Assembly: GCA_903912585.1 (NCBI GenBank)
Contig: CAIWHY010000451.1
Coordinates: 1-7,953 of the forward strand
Length of the DNA: 7,953 bases
Source: an uncultured Thermoleophilia bacterium
Lineage (GTDB): Bacteria > Actinomycetota > Thermoleophilia > UBA2241
Direction of reading: 5' to 3'
Position 1 is the first letter of the stretch. Every line of letters begins with the position of its first letter. The notes beneath the pieces are model-generated. The model saw only the letters and a program-made list of their open reading frames with translations. It made no database searches and was not told where the DNA came from. Positions 1 through 5,285 of the stretch are shown one piece after another. The position numbers and the translations under genes are program-made.

Positions 1-84
1 CGCCCCGCCGGCGTTGCGAACGGGCGCCGACGCGGCGCCGGTCGACTTGGCGCCGGAGGGCGCCTCGTCAGTCCGTGCTCTGCG
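1..84. other. Left-edge stretch without a supportable gene
   Basis: These 84 bases lie downstream of the leftward DUF1269 gene. Several frames are open, but all give Ala/Pro/Arg/Gly-rich translations typical of open GC-rich noncoding frames. No start with a ribosome site or recognisable protein was seen. The stretch holds several GGCGCC hexamers, two of which form the hairpin at 49-64. A gene end entering from the left cannot be excluded. Confidence 0.4.
49..64 (-). terminator. Possible hairpin terminator of the DUF1269 gene
   Basis: GGCGCC (49-54) and GGCGCC (59-64) are self-complementary arms around a 4-base loop. The hairpin lies about 20 bases past the stop codon of the leftward gene. 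There is no T-run on the leftward transcript side, so it would be at best a weak or Rho-assisted terminator. GGCGCC is common in such GC-rich DNA, so chance is a real alternative. Confidence 0.25.
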
Positions 85-585
85 TCAGTCCTTGGTGTGG
101 TTCTTTGCTCCGAAGGCGTGCTTGAGCTCCTTCTCCTGCTCTTCCGTGAGGTTGGAGCGCACCAGCGTCGCGTTGGCGCCGGTCACGGCGGCGAGGAACT
201 TGTCCTCGGTGAGCTGGGAGATGAGCAGGAACCAGCCGGCCTGGCCGGGCTTGATGGAGTCGCCCATCTGCTCGAGCACCTGCTTGTCGATGCCGGTCTT
301 GCCGAGCTTGCCGAAGAGGGCGCCCATGCCGGCGCCGATGGCGAGGCCGAGGAACGGCACGAAGAAGAGCAGGCCGAAGAGCATGCCCCAGAAGGCGCCG
401 CCGAGGGCGCCCACGCCGACGAGGCTGTGGCCGTGCTTGACGTGCGGCTTACCGTCCGCGTCGCGCACGACTTCCGCGGCGTCCTGCAGCTGGACGATCA
501 TGTCCTTCTGCATCTCCGCCAGCTTGACGCCGAAGCGGTCGGCTTCGACCTCGTTGGGGAAGCCGAGTACCATCAGTTCGCTCAT
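85..585 (-). CDS. DUF1269 (COG4803-type) membrane protein
   Basis: This gene encodes a 166-residue protein matching the DUF1269 family of predicted membrane proteins, whose function is unknown. The order of parts fits the family: an N-terminal alpha/beta-like segment (MSELMVLGFPNEVEADRF, 1-18), a short charged linker (about 40-52), and a Gly-rich hydrophobic block at about 54-94 (VGVGALGGAFWGMLFGLL onward) that could form two closely packed helices through glycine-zipper spacing. A second soluble segment runs from about 97 to 145 (KTGIDKQVLEQMGDSIKPGQ...), and the C-terminus is charged (LTEEQEKELKHAF). The ATG at 583-585 is chosen because AAGGAGA lies 5 bases upstream on the minus strand (591-597) and homology-like sequence begins there. 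The open frame continues to about 804, but that extension is Arg-rich and not protein-like. The gene is divergent from the SulP gene and shares its upstream region. The family call is firm; the cellular role is not known. Confidence 0.93.
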   Translation of the reverse strand: MSELMVLGFPNEVEADRFGVKLAEMQKDMIVQLQDAAEVVRDADGKPHVKHGHSLVGVGALGGAFWGMLFGLLFFVPFLGLAIGAGMGALFGKLGKTGIDKQVLEQMGDSIKPGQAGWFLLISQLTEDKFLAAVTGANATLVRSNLTEEQEKELKHAFGAKNHTKD

Positions 586-613
586 GCTTGTCTCCTTCGC
601 TCTTGACTGGACT

Positions 614-635
614 GCCGCCGGCAGTTGCCGGCGGC
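614..635. repeat. Perfect 10-bp inverted repeat upstream of the DUF1269 gene
   Basis: GCCGCCGGCA (614-623) and TGCCGGCGGC (626-635) are exact reverse complements separated by two bases, making a 22-bp symmetric site. It ends 28 bases from the DUF1269 start codon, inside the divergent spacer shared with the SulP gene. It could be a dimeric-repressor operator acting on the leftward promoter, or a stable stem in the DUF1269 leader RNA. The symmetry is seen directly; the role is inferred. Confidence 0.5.
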
Positions 636-721
636 GTGACCGTGTGGTGCCGTGACGGGCATACCCACCGCGGTCCCGACATACGCGCGCCCCGCTTCCG
701 GATGGTGGCCGGCGGGTACGG

Positions 722-752
722 CCTGCGCAGGGCCCGAAGGACCGCGCGCAGG
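722..752 (+). promoter_or_regulatory. Candidate leader hairpin upstream of the SulP gene
   Basis: CCTGCGC (722-728) pairs with GCGCAGG (746-752). Inside, GGCC (731-734) and GG-A-CC (739-743) can pair across a CGAA loop, with one bulged A and a small 2-by-2 internal loop. The whole element is a compact stem about 75 bases before the SulP start codon. It could be part of a structured 5' leader. GC-rich DNA forms such stems easily, and no known riboswitch class was recognised. Confidence 0.25.
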
Positions 753-827
753 AGACAGACCATATCACCGGGAACGTGGTGAGGCAGGCGGGGCGGTGCT
801 GCAAGAACCAGCGGGCCGGGGGAGCAG

Positions 828-2537
828 ATGGCGACGGACGTGAAGAAGAAGCGGGGCCTTCCGGTACCGCTGCTCGAGGGCCTGCTGCCGGTCGGCAAAG
901 GCAGGGTGCCGGCGGAAGTGATCGCCGGCCTCACACTCGCGGCGCTCGCCATCCCCGAGGTCATGGGCTACACCAAGATCGCCGGGATGCCGGTGGTCAC
1001 CGGCCTGTACACGATCCTCGTCCCCTTGGCCCTGTTCGCCGTTTTGGGCTCGTCGCGGCACCTCGTCGTGGGAGCCGACTCCGCCACGGCCGCCATCATG
1101 TTCGCGGCGCTCACGCCGCTCGCCGCCGCCGGCTCGCCGCAGTACGTCGCCTTGGCCGGGATGCTGGCCATCATCGCCGGCGCGTGCCTGCTGCTGGCAC
1201 GCATCCTGCGTCTCGGGTTCCTCGCCAACTTCCTCTCGCGCACCGTGCTCATAGGCTTTCTCACCGGCGTCGGCATCCAGGTGGCCTGCGGGCAGCTCGC
1301 CGGCATGTTCGGCTACGCGAAGGCCGGCAAGGGAGCCGTCGCCGAGTTCCTCAACTGGATCGGCGACCTCGGCCAGACCAGCATCACGACGCTGGCGGTG
1401 TCGGCCGTCGTGCTCGCCGTGATGGTGCTCGGCGGCAGGCTGGTCAAACGCGTGCCGTGGGCGCTCATCGCCGTGGTCGGCGCCATCGTGGCCAGCGCCG
1501 CGCTCTCGCTCTCGGCGCACGGCGTGAGCATGATCGGCACCGTGCCCGGCGGTCTGCCACATCTGGGCTGGCCGAGCATCCCCGCGGACGACTACGCCAA
1601 GCTTGCCACCGCGGCGCTCTCGATCTTCGTCGTCATCCTGGCGCAGAGCGCGGCGACGTCCCGGGCCTACGCGGCCAAGTTCGAGGACGACTTCGACGAG
1701 AACGTCGACCTCGTCGGCCTAGGCGTCGCCAACCTCGGCGCCGGCCTCACGGGCACGTTCGTGGTCAACGGCAGCCCCACGAAGACGGCGATGGTGGACG
1801 ACGCCGGGGGCCGCAGCCAGCTTGCCCAGCTCGTCACGGTGGCCATCGTCCTCGTGGTCCTCGTACTGCTGACCAAGCCCCTGAGCTACCTGCCCGAGGC
1901 CGTGCTGGCCTCAGTCGTCTTCCTCATCGCGATCAAGCTCATCGACGTGGCCGGCCTGCGCACCGTGCTGCGCCGGCGCCCTGTCGAGTTCGGCGTGGCG
2001 CTTGCCACGACCGCCATCGTCGTGGGGCTGGGCGTCGAGCAAGGCATCGTCCTCGCGATCCTGCTGTCCATCGTCGCCCACCTGCGCCACAGCTACACGC
2101 CCTACGACCGGCTGCTGGTGCGCGTGGAGCACAAGATGTGGAAGAGTCTGCCGCTGGAGAGCGGCGCCCAGGCACGGCCGGGTCTTCTCATCTATCGCTT
2201 CGGCGCGAGCCTCTACTACGCCAACGCGAGCCGCTTCGCGGACGAGGTACGGCGCCTGCTCAAGGAGGCCACGGAGCCGGTGCGCTGGTTCTGCCTCGCC
2301 GGCGAGACCATGGACGACCTCGACTTCACCGGCTCCACCGTCCTCGCCAGGGTCCTCGCCGCAATGACCAAGGAAGGCATCACGTTCGTCGCCTGCGACA
2401 TCCAGAAGCCGGTGCTCAAGGAACTCGAGCGGGACGGCCTGCTGGAGACCATCGGCGCCACGCACATCTTCGGCGACACCGACGACGTCATCAGGGCCTA
2501 CAAGTCGCAGGTGCTGGGGGAGGCCCCGAACGCTTGA
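828..2537 (+). CDS. SulP/SLC26-family anion transporter with STAS domain
   Basis: This 569-residue protein has the full length and layout of bacterial SulP transporters, which move sulfate, bicarbonate, dicarboxylates or other anions across the inner membrane. The membrane part (about 25-430) opens with the family pattern IPEVMGYTKIAGMP (from residue 42) followed by GLYT and GSSRHLVVGADSAT (74-87). The later core segment NGSPTKTA (314-321) is followed by an AGGRSQLAQLV stretch and the helix around LSYLPEAVLASVVF. A cytoplasmic STAS domain fills about 449-565; its DFTG motif (499-502) aligns with the DSSG phospho-site region of SpoIIAA-like STAS domains, with Thr501 in the Ser position. The start at 828 has GGGGGAG a few bases upstream. 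The 95-residue membrane protein gene follows after 63 bases and may share the transcript. Substrate cannot be read from sequence; sulfate or bicarbonate are the usual guesses. Confidence 0.95.
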   Translation: MATDVKKKRGLPVPLLEGLLPVGKGRVPAEVIAGLTLAALAIPEVMGYTKIAGMPVVTGLYTILVPLALFAVLGSSRHLVVGADSATAAIMFAALTPLAAAGSPQYVALAGMLAIIAGACLLLARILRLGFLANFLSRTVLIGFLTGVGIQVACGQLAGMFGYAKAGKGAVAEFLNWIGDLGQTSITTLAVSAVVLAVMVLGGRLVKRVPWALIAVVGAIVASAALSLSAHGVSMIGTVPGGLPHLGWPSIPADDYAKLATAALSIFVVILAQSAATSRAYAAKFEDDFDENVDLVGLGVANLGAGLTGTFVVNGSPTKTAMVDDAGGRSQLAQLVTVAIVLVVLVLLTKPLSYLPEAVLASVVFLIAIKLIDVAGLRTVLRRRPVEFGVALATTAIVVGLGVEQGIVLAILLSIVAHLRHSYTPYDRLLVRVEHKMWKSLPLESGAQARPGLLIYRFGASLYYANASRFADEVRRLLKEATEPVRWFCLAGETMDDLDFTGSTVLARVLAAMTKEGITFVACDIQKPVLKELERDGLLETIGATHIFGDTDDVIRAYKSQVLGEAPNA

Positions 2538-2542
2538 CCTCA

Positions 2543-2570
2543 CGCGGGCGAGCAGACACGCTGGTCCGCG
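2543..2570 (+). terminator. Intercistronic hairpin after the SulP gene
   Basis: CGCGGGC (2543-2549) pairs with GGTCCGCG (2563-2570, using one G-U pair and leaving G2563 mismatched). AGC (2551-2553) pairs with GCT (2560-2562) around a 6-base loop, giving ten pairs with a single mismatch. It begins 6 bases after the SulP stop. No T-run follows, so it may be an attenuating or mRNA-stabilising stem rather than a full terminator before the next gene. Confidence 0.35.
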
Positions 2571-2600
2571 ACAAGTAGCTTCTATCCGGGGGGAGTGCTC

Positions 2601-2888
2601 ATGGGGTGTTGTCTGCTGGCGTTCGTAGGGAGCTTCTTTCCCCGCCTCGCCTTGGCGCTGATGTGGATCTTCACGAACTACGTGGACCGCGCCTTCAGCA
2701 GCTTCATCTGGCCGCTGCTGGGCCTGATCTTCCTGCCTTTCACGACGATCTTCTTCTGCCTCGCGTGGAACCCGGTCACGCACGGCGTGCACGGGGCGGC
2801 GTGGGCCTGGGTCGTCATCGGCTTCCTGTTCGACATCATGTCCTACGGCAGCGGCGCGCGCGGTCAGCAGCAGCGCTCGGCGGCCTGA
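2601..2888 (+). CDS. Small three-helix membrane protein of unknown function
   Basis: This gene encodes a 95-residue, strongly hydrophobic protein. Three membrane segments are visible at about 3-25 (LLAFVGSFFPRLALALMWIF), 34-57 (SFIWPLLGLIFLPFTTIFFC) and 66-84 (GAAWAWVVIGFLFDIMSY), followed by a short polar tail (GARGQQQRSAA). The FPRL..W.FTN.VD.AF...WPLLGLIFLP pattern resembles small uncharacterised membrane proteins that I recall from actinobacteria and relatives, but I cannot name a family. The ATG at 2601 is preferred over the GTG at 2595 because GGGGGGAG (ending 2594) then sits at normal spacing. The Shine-Dalgarno context is nearly the same as that of the SulP gene, whose stop lies 63 bases upstream, so an accessory role to the transporter is possible but unproven. 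Confidence 0.82.
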   Translation: MGCCLLAFVGSFFPRLALALMWIFTNYVDRAFSSFIWPLLGLIFLPFTTIFFCLAWNPVTHGVHGAAWAWVVIGFLFDIMSYGSGARGQQQRSAA

Positions 2889-2915
2889 CGCTCGGCTGAT
2901 TCGGCCACAAATCGC

Positions 2916-2950
2916 GCGAGGCGGGCCGCCGCACGGGTGGCCCGCCTCGC
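2916..2950 (+). terminator. Strong hairpin terminator after the small membrane gene
   Basis: GCGAGGCGGGCC (2916-2927) and GGCCCGCCTCGC (2939-2950) form a perfect 12-bp stem with an 11-base loop, starting 27 bases after the stop at 2888. The sequence just after it, CCCTGCTGTTT, is only mildly T-rich, as is common in high-GC genomes. It most likely ends the SulP/small-membrane-protein transcript and separates it from the GAP-family gene. Confidence 0.75.
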
Positions 2951-2958
2951 CCCTGCTG

Positions 2959-2987
2959 TTTCCGGGCGGTCACAGAGTGGGTAGGCT
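2959..2987 (+). promoter_or_regulatory. Weak candidate promoter for the GAP-family gene
   Basis: TTTCCG (2959-2964) and TAGGCT (2982-2987, a TANNNT -10) are separated by 17 bases. They lie between the strong terminator and the coding start at 3025, where a promoter is expected. The -35 match is poor. Confidence 0.28.
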
Positions 2988-3024
2988 CAGGCGCGACCGC
3001 CGCCACTGAGGGAAGGAAGACCCC

Positions 3025-3675
3025 ACGACCACCTCCGAGCTCTTCTCCGCCATCCTCGTGCCGGCCCTCGTCATCGCCGTGAACCCCGTGCCGATCATCG
3101 CCTCCGTGACGCTGCTTTCCACGCCTCACGGCAAGCGCAACGCGCTGTACTTCATCGCCACGGTGGTGCTCCTCATGCTCGCCATCGGCTCGGCCATCAT
3201 CTTCATCGTCGGCCAGTCCAGCAGTTCGTCGACGAGCTCCGGGGGCTCGGCCGTGACCCTGGCGTTCGGCATCATCTTCCTCGCCGTCGCCGCCCAGCAG
3301 TGGCGCACGAAGCCCGAGGAAGGCAAGGATCCCGGATGGATGAAGGCGCTCGACAAGGCCGGGCTGGTCGCCGGGGTGGTGCTCGGCGTGTCCCTCACCA
3401 ACTACGCCCTGCTGACCAACGGCGTCGAGAAGATCGTGAAGTCGGGCCTCAGCTCTTCGGTGCAGTTGAGCGCGCTGGTCGTCTTCACGCTCATCGCCAC
3501 GTCCACGATCATCCTGCCGCTGCTCATCTTCCTCGTGCGGCCGGTCTGGGCCAGGAAGGTGCTCGGCGGCTTCCGTGATTGGCTGATGAAGCACAACCGC
3601 GTCATCCTGATCGTCGTCTTCGGCCTCATGGGCCTGCTGTTCACCATCCAGGGAGTCACCGCCCTGCTCAAGTGA
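3025..3675 (+). CDS. GAP/Sap-family six-helix membrane protein, apparent ACG start
   Basis: This protein resembles the GAP family (related to mycobacterial Sap/GAP proteins implicated in moving glycolipids to the surface), which shares a LysE-like fold of about six helices. Counting from the ACG at 3025, it has 216 residues. Helix 1 carries the family-like NPVPIIASVTLL, followed by STPHGKRNALYF before helix 2. A Ser-rich loop lies at about 65-76 (SSSSSTSSGG), and further helices lie near 78-92, 112-136, 150-175 and 192-214. The frame is closed by TGA at 3007-3009, and the first ATG/GTG/TTG is the GTG at 3058, which would remove 11 residues and much of helix 1 and lacks a ribosome site. ACG at 3025 follows a purine-rich GGAAGGAAG at good spacing and gives MTTSELFSAILVP, a typical N-terminus. 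An ATG-to-ACG change or base-call error is the alternative explanation. The lipid role is family knowledge, not shown here. Confidence 0.82.
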   Translation, partial: TTTSELFSAILVPALVIAVNPVPIIASVTLLSTPHGKRNALYFIATVVLLMLAIGSAIIFIVGQSSSSSTSSGGSAVTLAFGIIFLAVAAQQWRTKPEEGKDPGWMKALDKAGLVAGVVLGVSLTNYALLTNGVEKIVKSGLSSSVQLSALVVFTLIATSTIILPLLIFLVRPVWARKVLGGFRDWLMKHNRVILIVVFGLMGLLFTIQGVTALLK

Positions 3676-3960
3676 TCGGCGCTCCGCACGGCACCCGGCG
3701 GCGCGCGTCGCCAGCCACGTGCAGACCACCGTGACGATCCCCAGATGGCCATCCGGCTCGACGACGAGGCTCACCCCGTCAGGAGCCCGCACATCACCGC
3801 GGCAGGTCTTCACCAACCCCGCGCTTCGATCGCGTTGTCCATCTCGTGTCCTGTCTGCGGACGTGCTGCAGAGCTCGTAGGGTTCCCGCCTCCCGGCCGG
3901 TCGTTGCCGCGGGCGGCTGCGCATCGAGCAAGCCGTCTCGAAGGCCGACGCAGTTCAGTT
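3676..3960. other. Intergenic stretch with no convincing gene
   Basis: About 285 bases between the GAP-family stop and the AT-rich promoter island carry no gene I can support. A forward frame from 3745 to 3996 has no ribosome site, reads Arg/Pro/Ser-rich, and ends across the promoter of the next gene. Minus-strand frames run straight through from the antisense of neighbouring genes. A CPVCG-like stretch in the forward frame has no second cysteine pair of the right kind. A decayed gene or a small RNA is possible but unsupported. Confidence 0.5.
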
Positions 3961-3974
3961 CCAGTATTGTTAGA

Positions 3975-4002
3975 TTGTCAAACTGTTTGCGTGTAGTATA
4001 GT
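3975..4002 (+). promoter_or_regulatory. Sigma-70-like promoter of the MarR-fusion gene
   Basis: TTGTCA (3975-3980) and TATAGT (3997-4002) are separated by 16 bases, close to TTGACA/TATAAT, within a conspicuously AT-rich island of about 60 bases in otherwise GC-rich DNA. Transcription would start near 4009, giving a leader of roughly 57 bases before the ATG at 4066. The spacer holds the small inverted repeat CAAAC-T-GTTTG (3979-3989), which overlaps the -35 box edge and could be a second regulator contact. Confidence 0.65.
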
Positions 4003-4019
4003 TCTTGGAATCAAAGAAC
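4001..4019. promoter_or_regulatory. Candidate operator palindrome over the -10/+1 region
   Basis: GTTCTT (4001-4006) and AAGAAC (4014-4019) are exact inverted repeats around 7 bases. They overlap the end of the -10 box and the predicted start of transcription. MarR-family proteins typically bind such palindromes of about 16-20 bp and repress their own genes, and the gene just downstream encodes a MarR-type protein. Autorepression is therefore the simplest reading, but it is inferred. Confidence 0.5.
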
Positions 4020-4065
4020 GAGTACCCATGGACTCGGGACGCGTCTCGCTCACCGCGGAGGGATC

Positions 4066-5178
4066 ATGGCCAAGGATGAAGATAAACGCGAAGCACTGAT
4101 CACGGAGGTCGGCCTGGAGCTCGAGGAGCTCCGCCAGGCCGCCGACCGGCTGGACGAGGTCGTTGCGGCCCAGTTCAGCCTCAACCGAACGGACCTGCGC
4201 TGCCTCGGCGTGCTCTACCGCCGCGGCCGGGTGACGGCCGGCGAGCTGGCCGACGAGAGCGGCCTCACGCCGGGCGCGATCACCACCGTGCTCGACAGGC
4301 TCGAGCGCGGCGGCTACGCCAACCGGGTCGCGGACCCCAACGACCGGCGCCGCGTGCTCGTCATCTCCACCGTGGCGACCCGAGAGATCGGGGCGCGGGT
4401 GTACGGAGAAGTCGAGGTCGCGGGACGCACCGAGCTCGACGGCCACAGCGCTGACGAGCTCGCAGTGATCCGCGACTACCTGCGGCGCACGCGCGAGGTA
4501 TACGAGACCCAGGCCGGCGACATCGTCGGACAGGCGCCGGAGGCGCAGGCCGCGGCCGGCGACGGCGACGGCGCGGCCCTGGCGTCGGCACCGCTCGGAG
4601 GCGTCACCGCCGGCCGCCTGGAGTTCACCAAGGGCGCGTCCGCCGTGAAGATCCGCGCCGATGCCGATCTGCAGGACCTGTACCGCGCCACGTTCGAGGG
4701 ACCGGCGCCGGACGTCAGCGTCAACGGCGGCACCGTCGCCATCCAGCAGCGCCGCCGGCTTCTGCCGTTCGGGAGGACCCAGACGGCGGACGTCGCGCTC
4801 AATCCCGCCGTGCCGTGGAGCGTGTCCCTCAAGGGCGGCATGTGGCAGCTCACTGCCGATCTACGGAAGCTTTGCCTCGCGTCCCTGACGGTCGGCGGCG
4901 GCGCCAGTGACGTGACGCTCTGGCTCCCGGTCCCCGTCGGCATCGTCAGCATCGTCGTCTCGGGCGGCGCCAGCAGCGTCAACATTCACCGCCCTGCGGG
5001 GGCCGCGATGCGCGCCGCCATCAGCGGCGGCGCCAGCCAGCTCGACTTCGACGGCCAACGCGTGGGCGGCGTCGGTGGGCGCAACGTCCTCGAGTCGCCG
5101 GGCTTCGACGCCGCCGCAGACCGCTACGAGATGCGCTTCTCGGGGGGCGCCAGCCACGTGACGATCGACACGTTCTGA
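4066..5178 (+). CDS. MarR-type regulator fused to a GGAS-repeat beta domain
   Basis: This gene encodes 370 residues in two parts. Residues 1-150 form a MarR-type winged helix: an N-terminal dimerisation helix (10-35), the helix-turn-helix VTAGELADESGLTPGAITTVLDRLE (56-80), the wing with DPNDRRRVLVIS (90-101), and a C-terminal dimerisation helix (128-148). An Ala/Gly-rich linker (about 152-176) leads to a beta-rich domain (180-370) with recurring GAS-type turns: KGAS (189-192), KGGM (256-259), GGAS (278-281, 300-303, 321-324, 360-363), each followed by alternating hydrophobic residues such as DVTLWLP, SVNIHRP and HVTIDTF. This resembles the repetitive beta-domains of LiaF C-termini and DUF4097 proteins, seen in envelope-stress contexts. 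Ordinary MarR proteins are about 140-180 residues, so the extra domain may sense a ligand or a partner. No membrane segment is visible. GGAGGG lies just before the ATG. The MarR half is sure; the function of the second half is unknown. Confidence 0.9.
   Translation: MAKDEDKREALITEVGLELEELRQAADRLDEVVAAQFSLNRTDLRCLGVLYRRGRVTAGELADESGLTPGAITTVLDRLERGGYANRVADPNDRRRVLVISTVATREIGARVYGEVEVAGRTELDGHSADELAVIRDYLRRTREVYETQAGDIVGQAPEAQAAAGDGDGAALASAPLGGVTAGRLEFTKGASAVKIRADADLQDLYRATFEGPAPDVSVNGGTVAIQQRRRLLPFGRTQTADVALNPAVPWSVSLKGGMWQLTADLRKLCLASLTVGGGASDVTLWLPVPVGIVSIVVSGGASSVNIHRPAGAAMRAAISGGASQLDFDGQRVGGVGGRNVLESPGFDAAADRYEMRFSGGASHVTIDTF
4630..5175 (+). repeat. Tandem GGAS repeats coding for a beta-solenoid-like domain
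   Basis: The octamer GGCGCCAG recurs at 4900, 4966, 5029 and 5146, each time encoding the Gly-Ala-Ser of a GGAS turn. The spacings are 66, 63 and 117 bases (22, 21 and 39 residues), the last consistent with one longer loop-containing unit. Two more degenerate units, KGAS at 4630 and KGGM at 4831, extend the pattern upstream. Spacing near 21 residues with alternating hydrophobic positions suggests successive beta-rungs built by internal duplication. Confidence 0.65.
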
Positions 5179-5199
5179 GAATCGACCCCGGGCGGGCCC

Positions 5200-5218
5200 G
5201 CGGAAGGCCGGCTTCCGC
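5200..5218 (+). terminator. Hairpin terminator after the MarR-fusion gene
   Basis: GCGGAAG (5200-5206) and CTTCCGC (5212-5218) form a 7-bp stem around a 5-base loop, 22 bases past the stop codon. No T-run follows. The 12-base sequence GCCGGCTTCCGC that makes up the loop and right arm (5207-5218) is repeated exactly at 5244-5255, so the left arm could pair with either copy. Confidence 0.5.
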
Positions 5219-5243
5219 CGCCTGATACGCACAGCACAGCCGA

Positions 5244-5255
5244 GCCGGCTTCCGC
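5244..5255. repeat. Second copy of a 12-base direct repeat
   Basis: GCCGGCTTCCGC at 5244-5255 repeats 5207-5218 exactly, with starts 37 bases apart, in the short gap before the decarboxylase gene. It overlaps where the -35 region of the proposed decarboxylase promoter would be. It could be a paired regulator site or a relic of local duplication. Confidence 0.4.
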
Positions 5256-5273
5256 GCCGCTCGCTGCGTGCGA

Positions 5274-5279
5274 TACGCT
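5274..5279 (+). promoter_or_regulatory. -10 box of a likely leaderless promoter for the decarboxylase
   Basis: TACGCT fits the TANNNT -10 pattern common in actinomycetes and ends 6 bases before the ATG at 5286, which would place the start of transcription on the A of the start codon. No Shine-Dalgarno sequence precedes that ATG, as expected for a leaderless mRNA. The -35 region is not clear; TTCCGC at 5250-5255 is a weak candidate. Confidence 0.45.
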
Positions 5280-5285
5280 CCCCTG

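Noticed and set aside
97..606. Long forward frame antisense to the DUF1269 gene
   Set aside because: Its translation is a Glu/Ala/Leu/His-rich shadow typical of antisense GC-rich codons; the reverse strand has a clear family match and ribosome site.
776..2578. A 600-residue forward frame overlapping the SulP gene
   Set aside because: It is Arg/Gly/His-rich with no hydrophobic segments, while the frame starting at 828 gives an unmistakable SulP protein over the same DNA.
3658..3735. Terminator directly after the GAP-family gene
   Set aside because: Only weak, short GC complementarities around 3695-3712 were found; none is convincing enough to annotate.
2836..3924. Leftward 362-residue frame over the GAP-family gene and its downstream gap
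   Set aside because: It is highly charged (Glu/Asp/Arg/His repeats) as expected for the antisense of a hydrophobic gene; it has no ribosome site and crosses the strong terminator.
3745..3996. Forward 83-residue frame with a CPVCG stretch in the intergenic gap
   Set aside because: There is no ribosome site and no second zinc-binding pair, the composition is Arg/Pro-rich, and it overlaps the promoter of the MarR-fusion gene.
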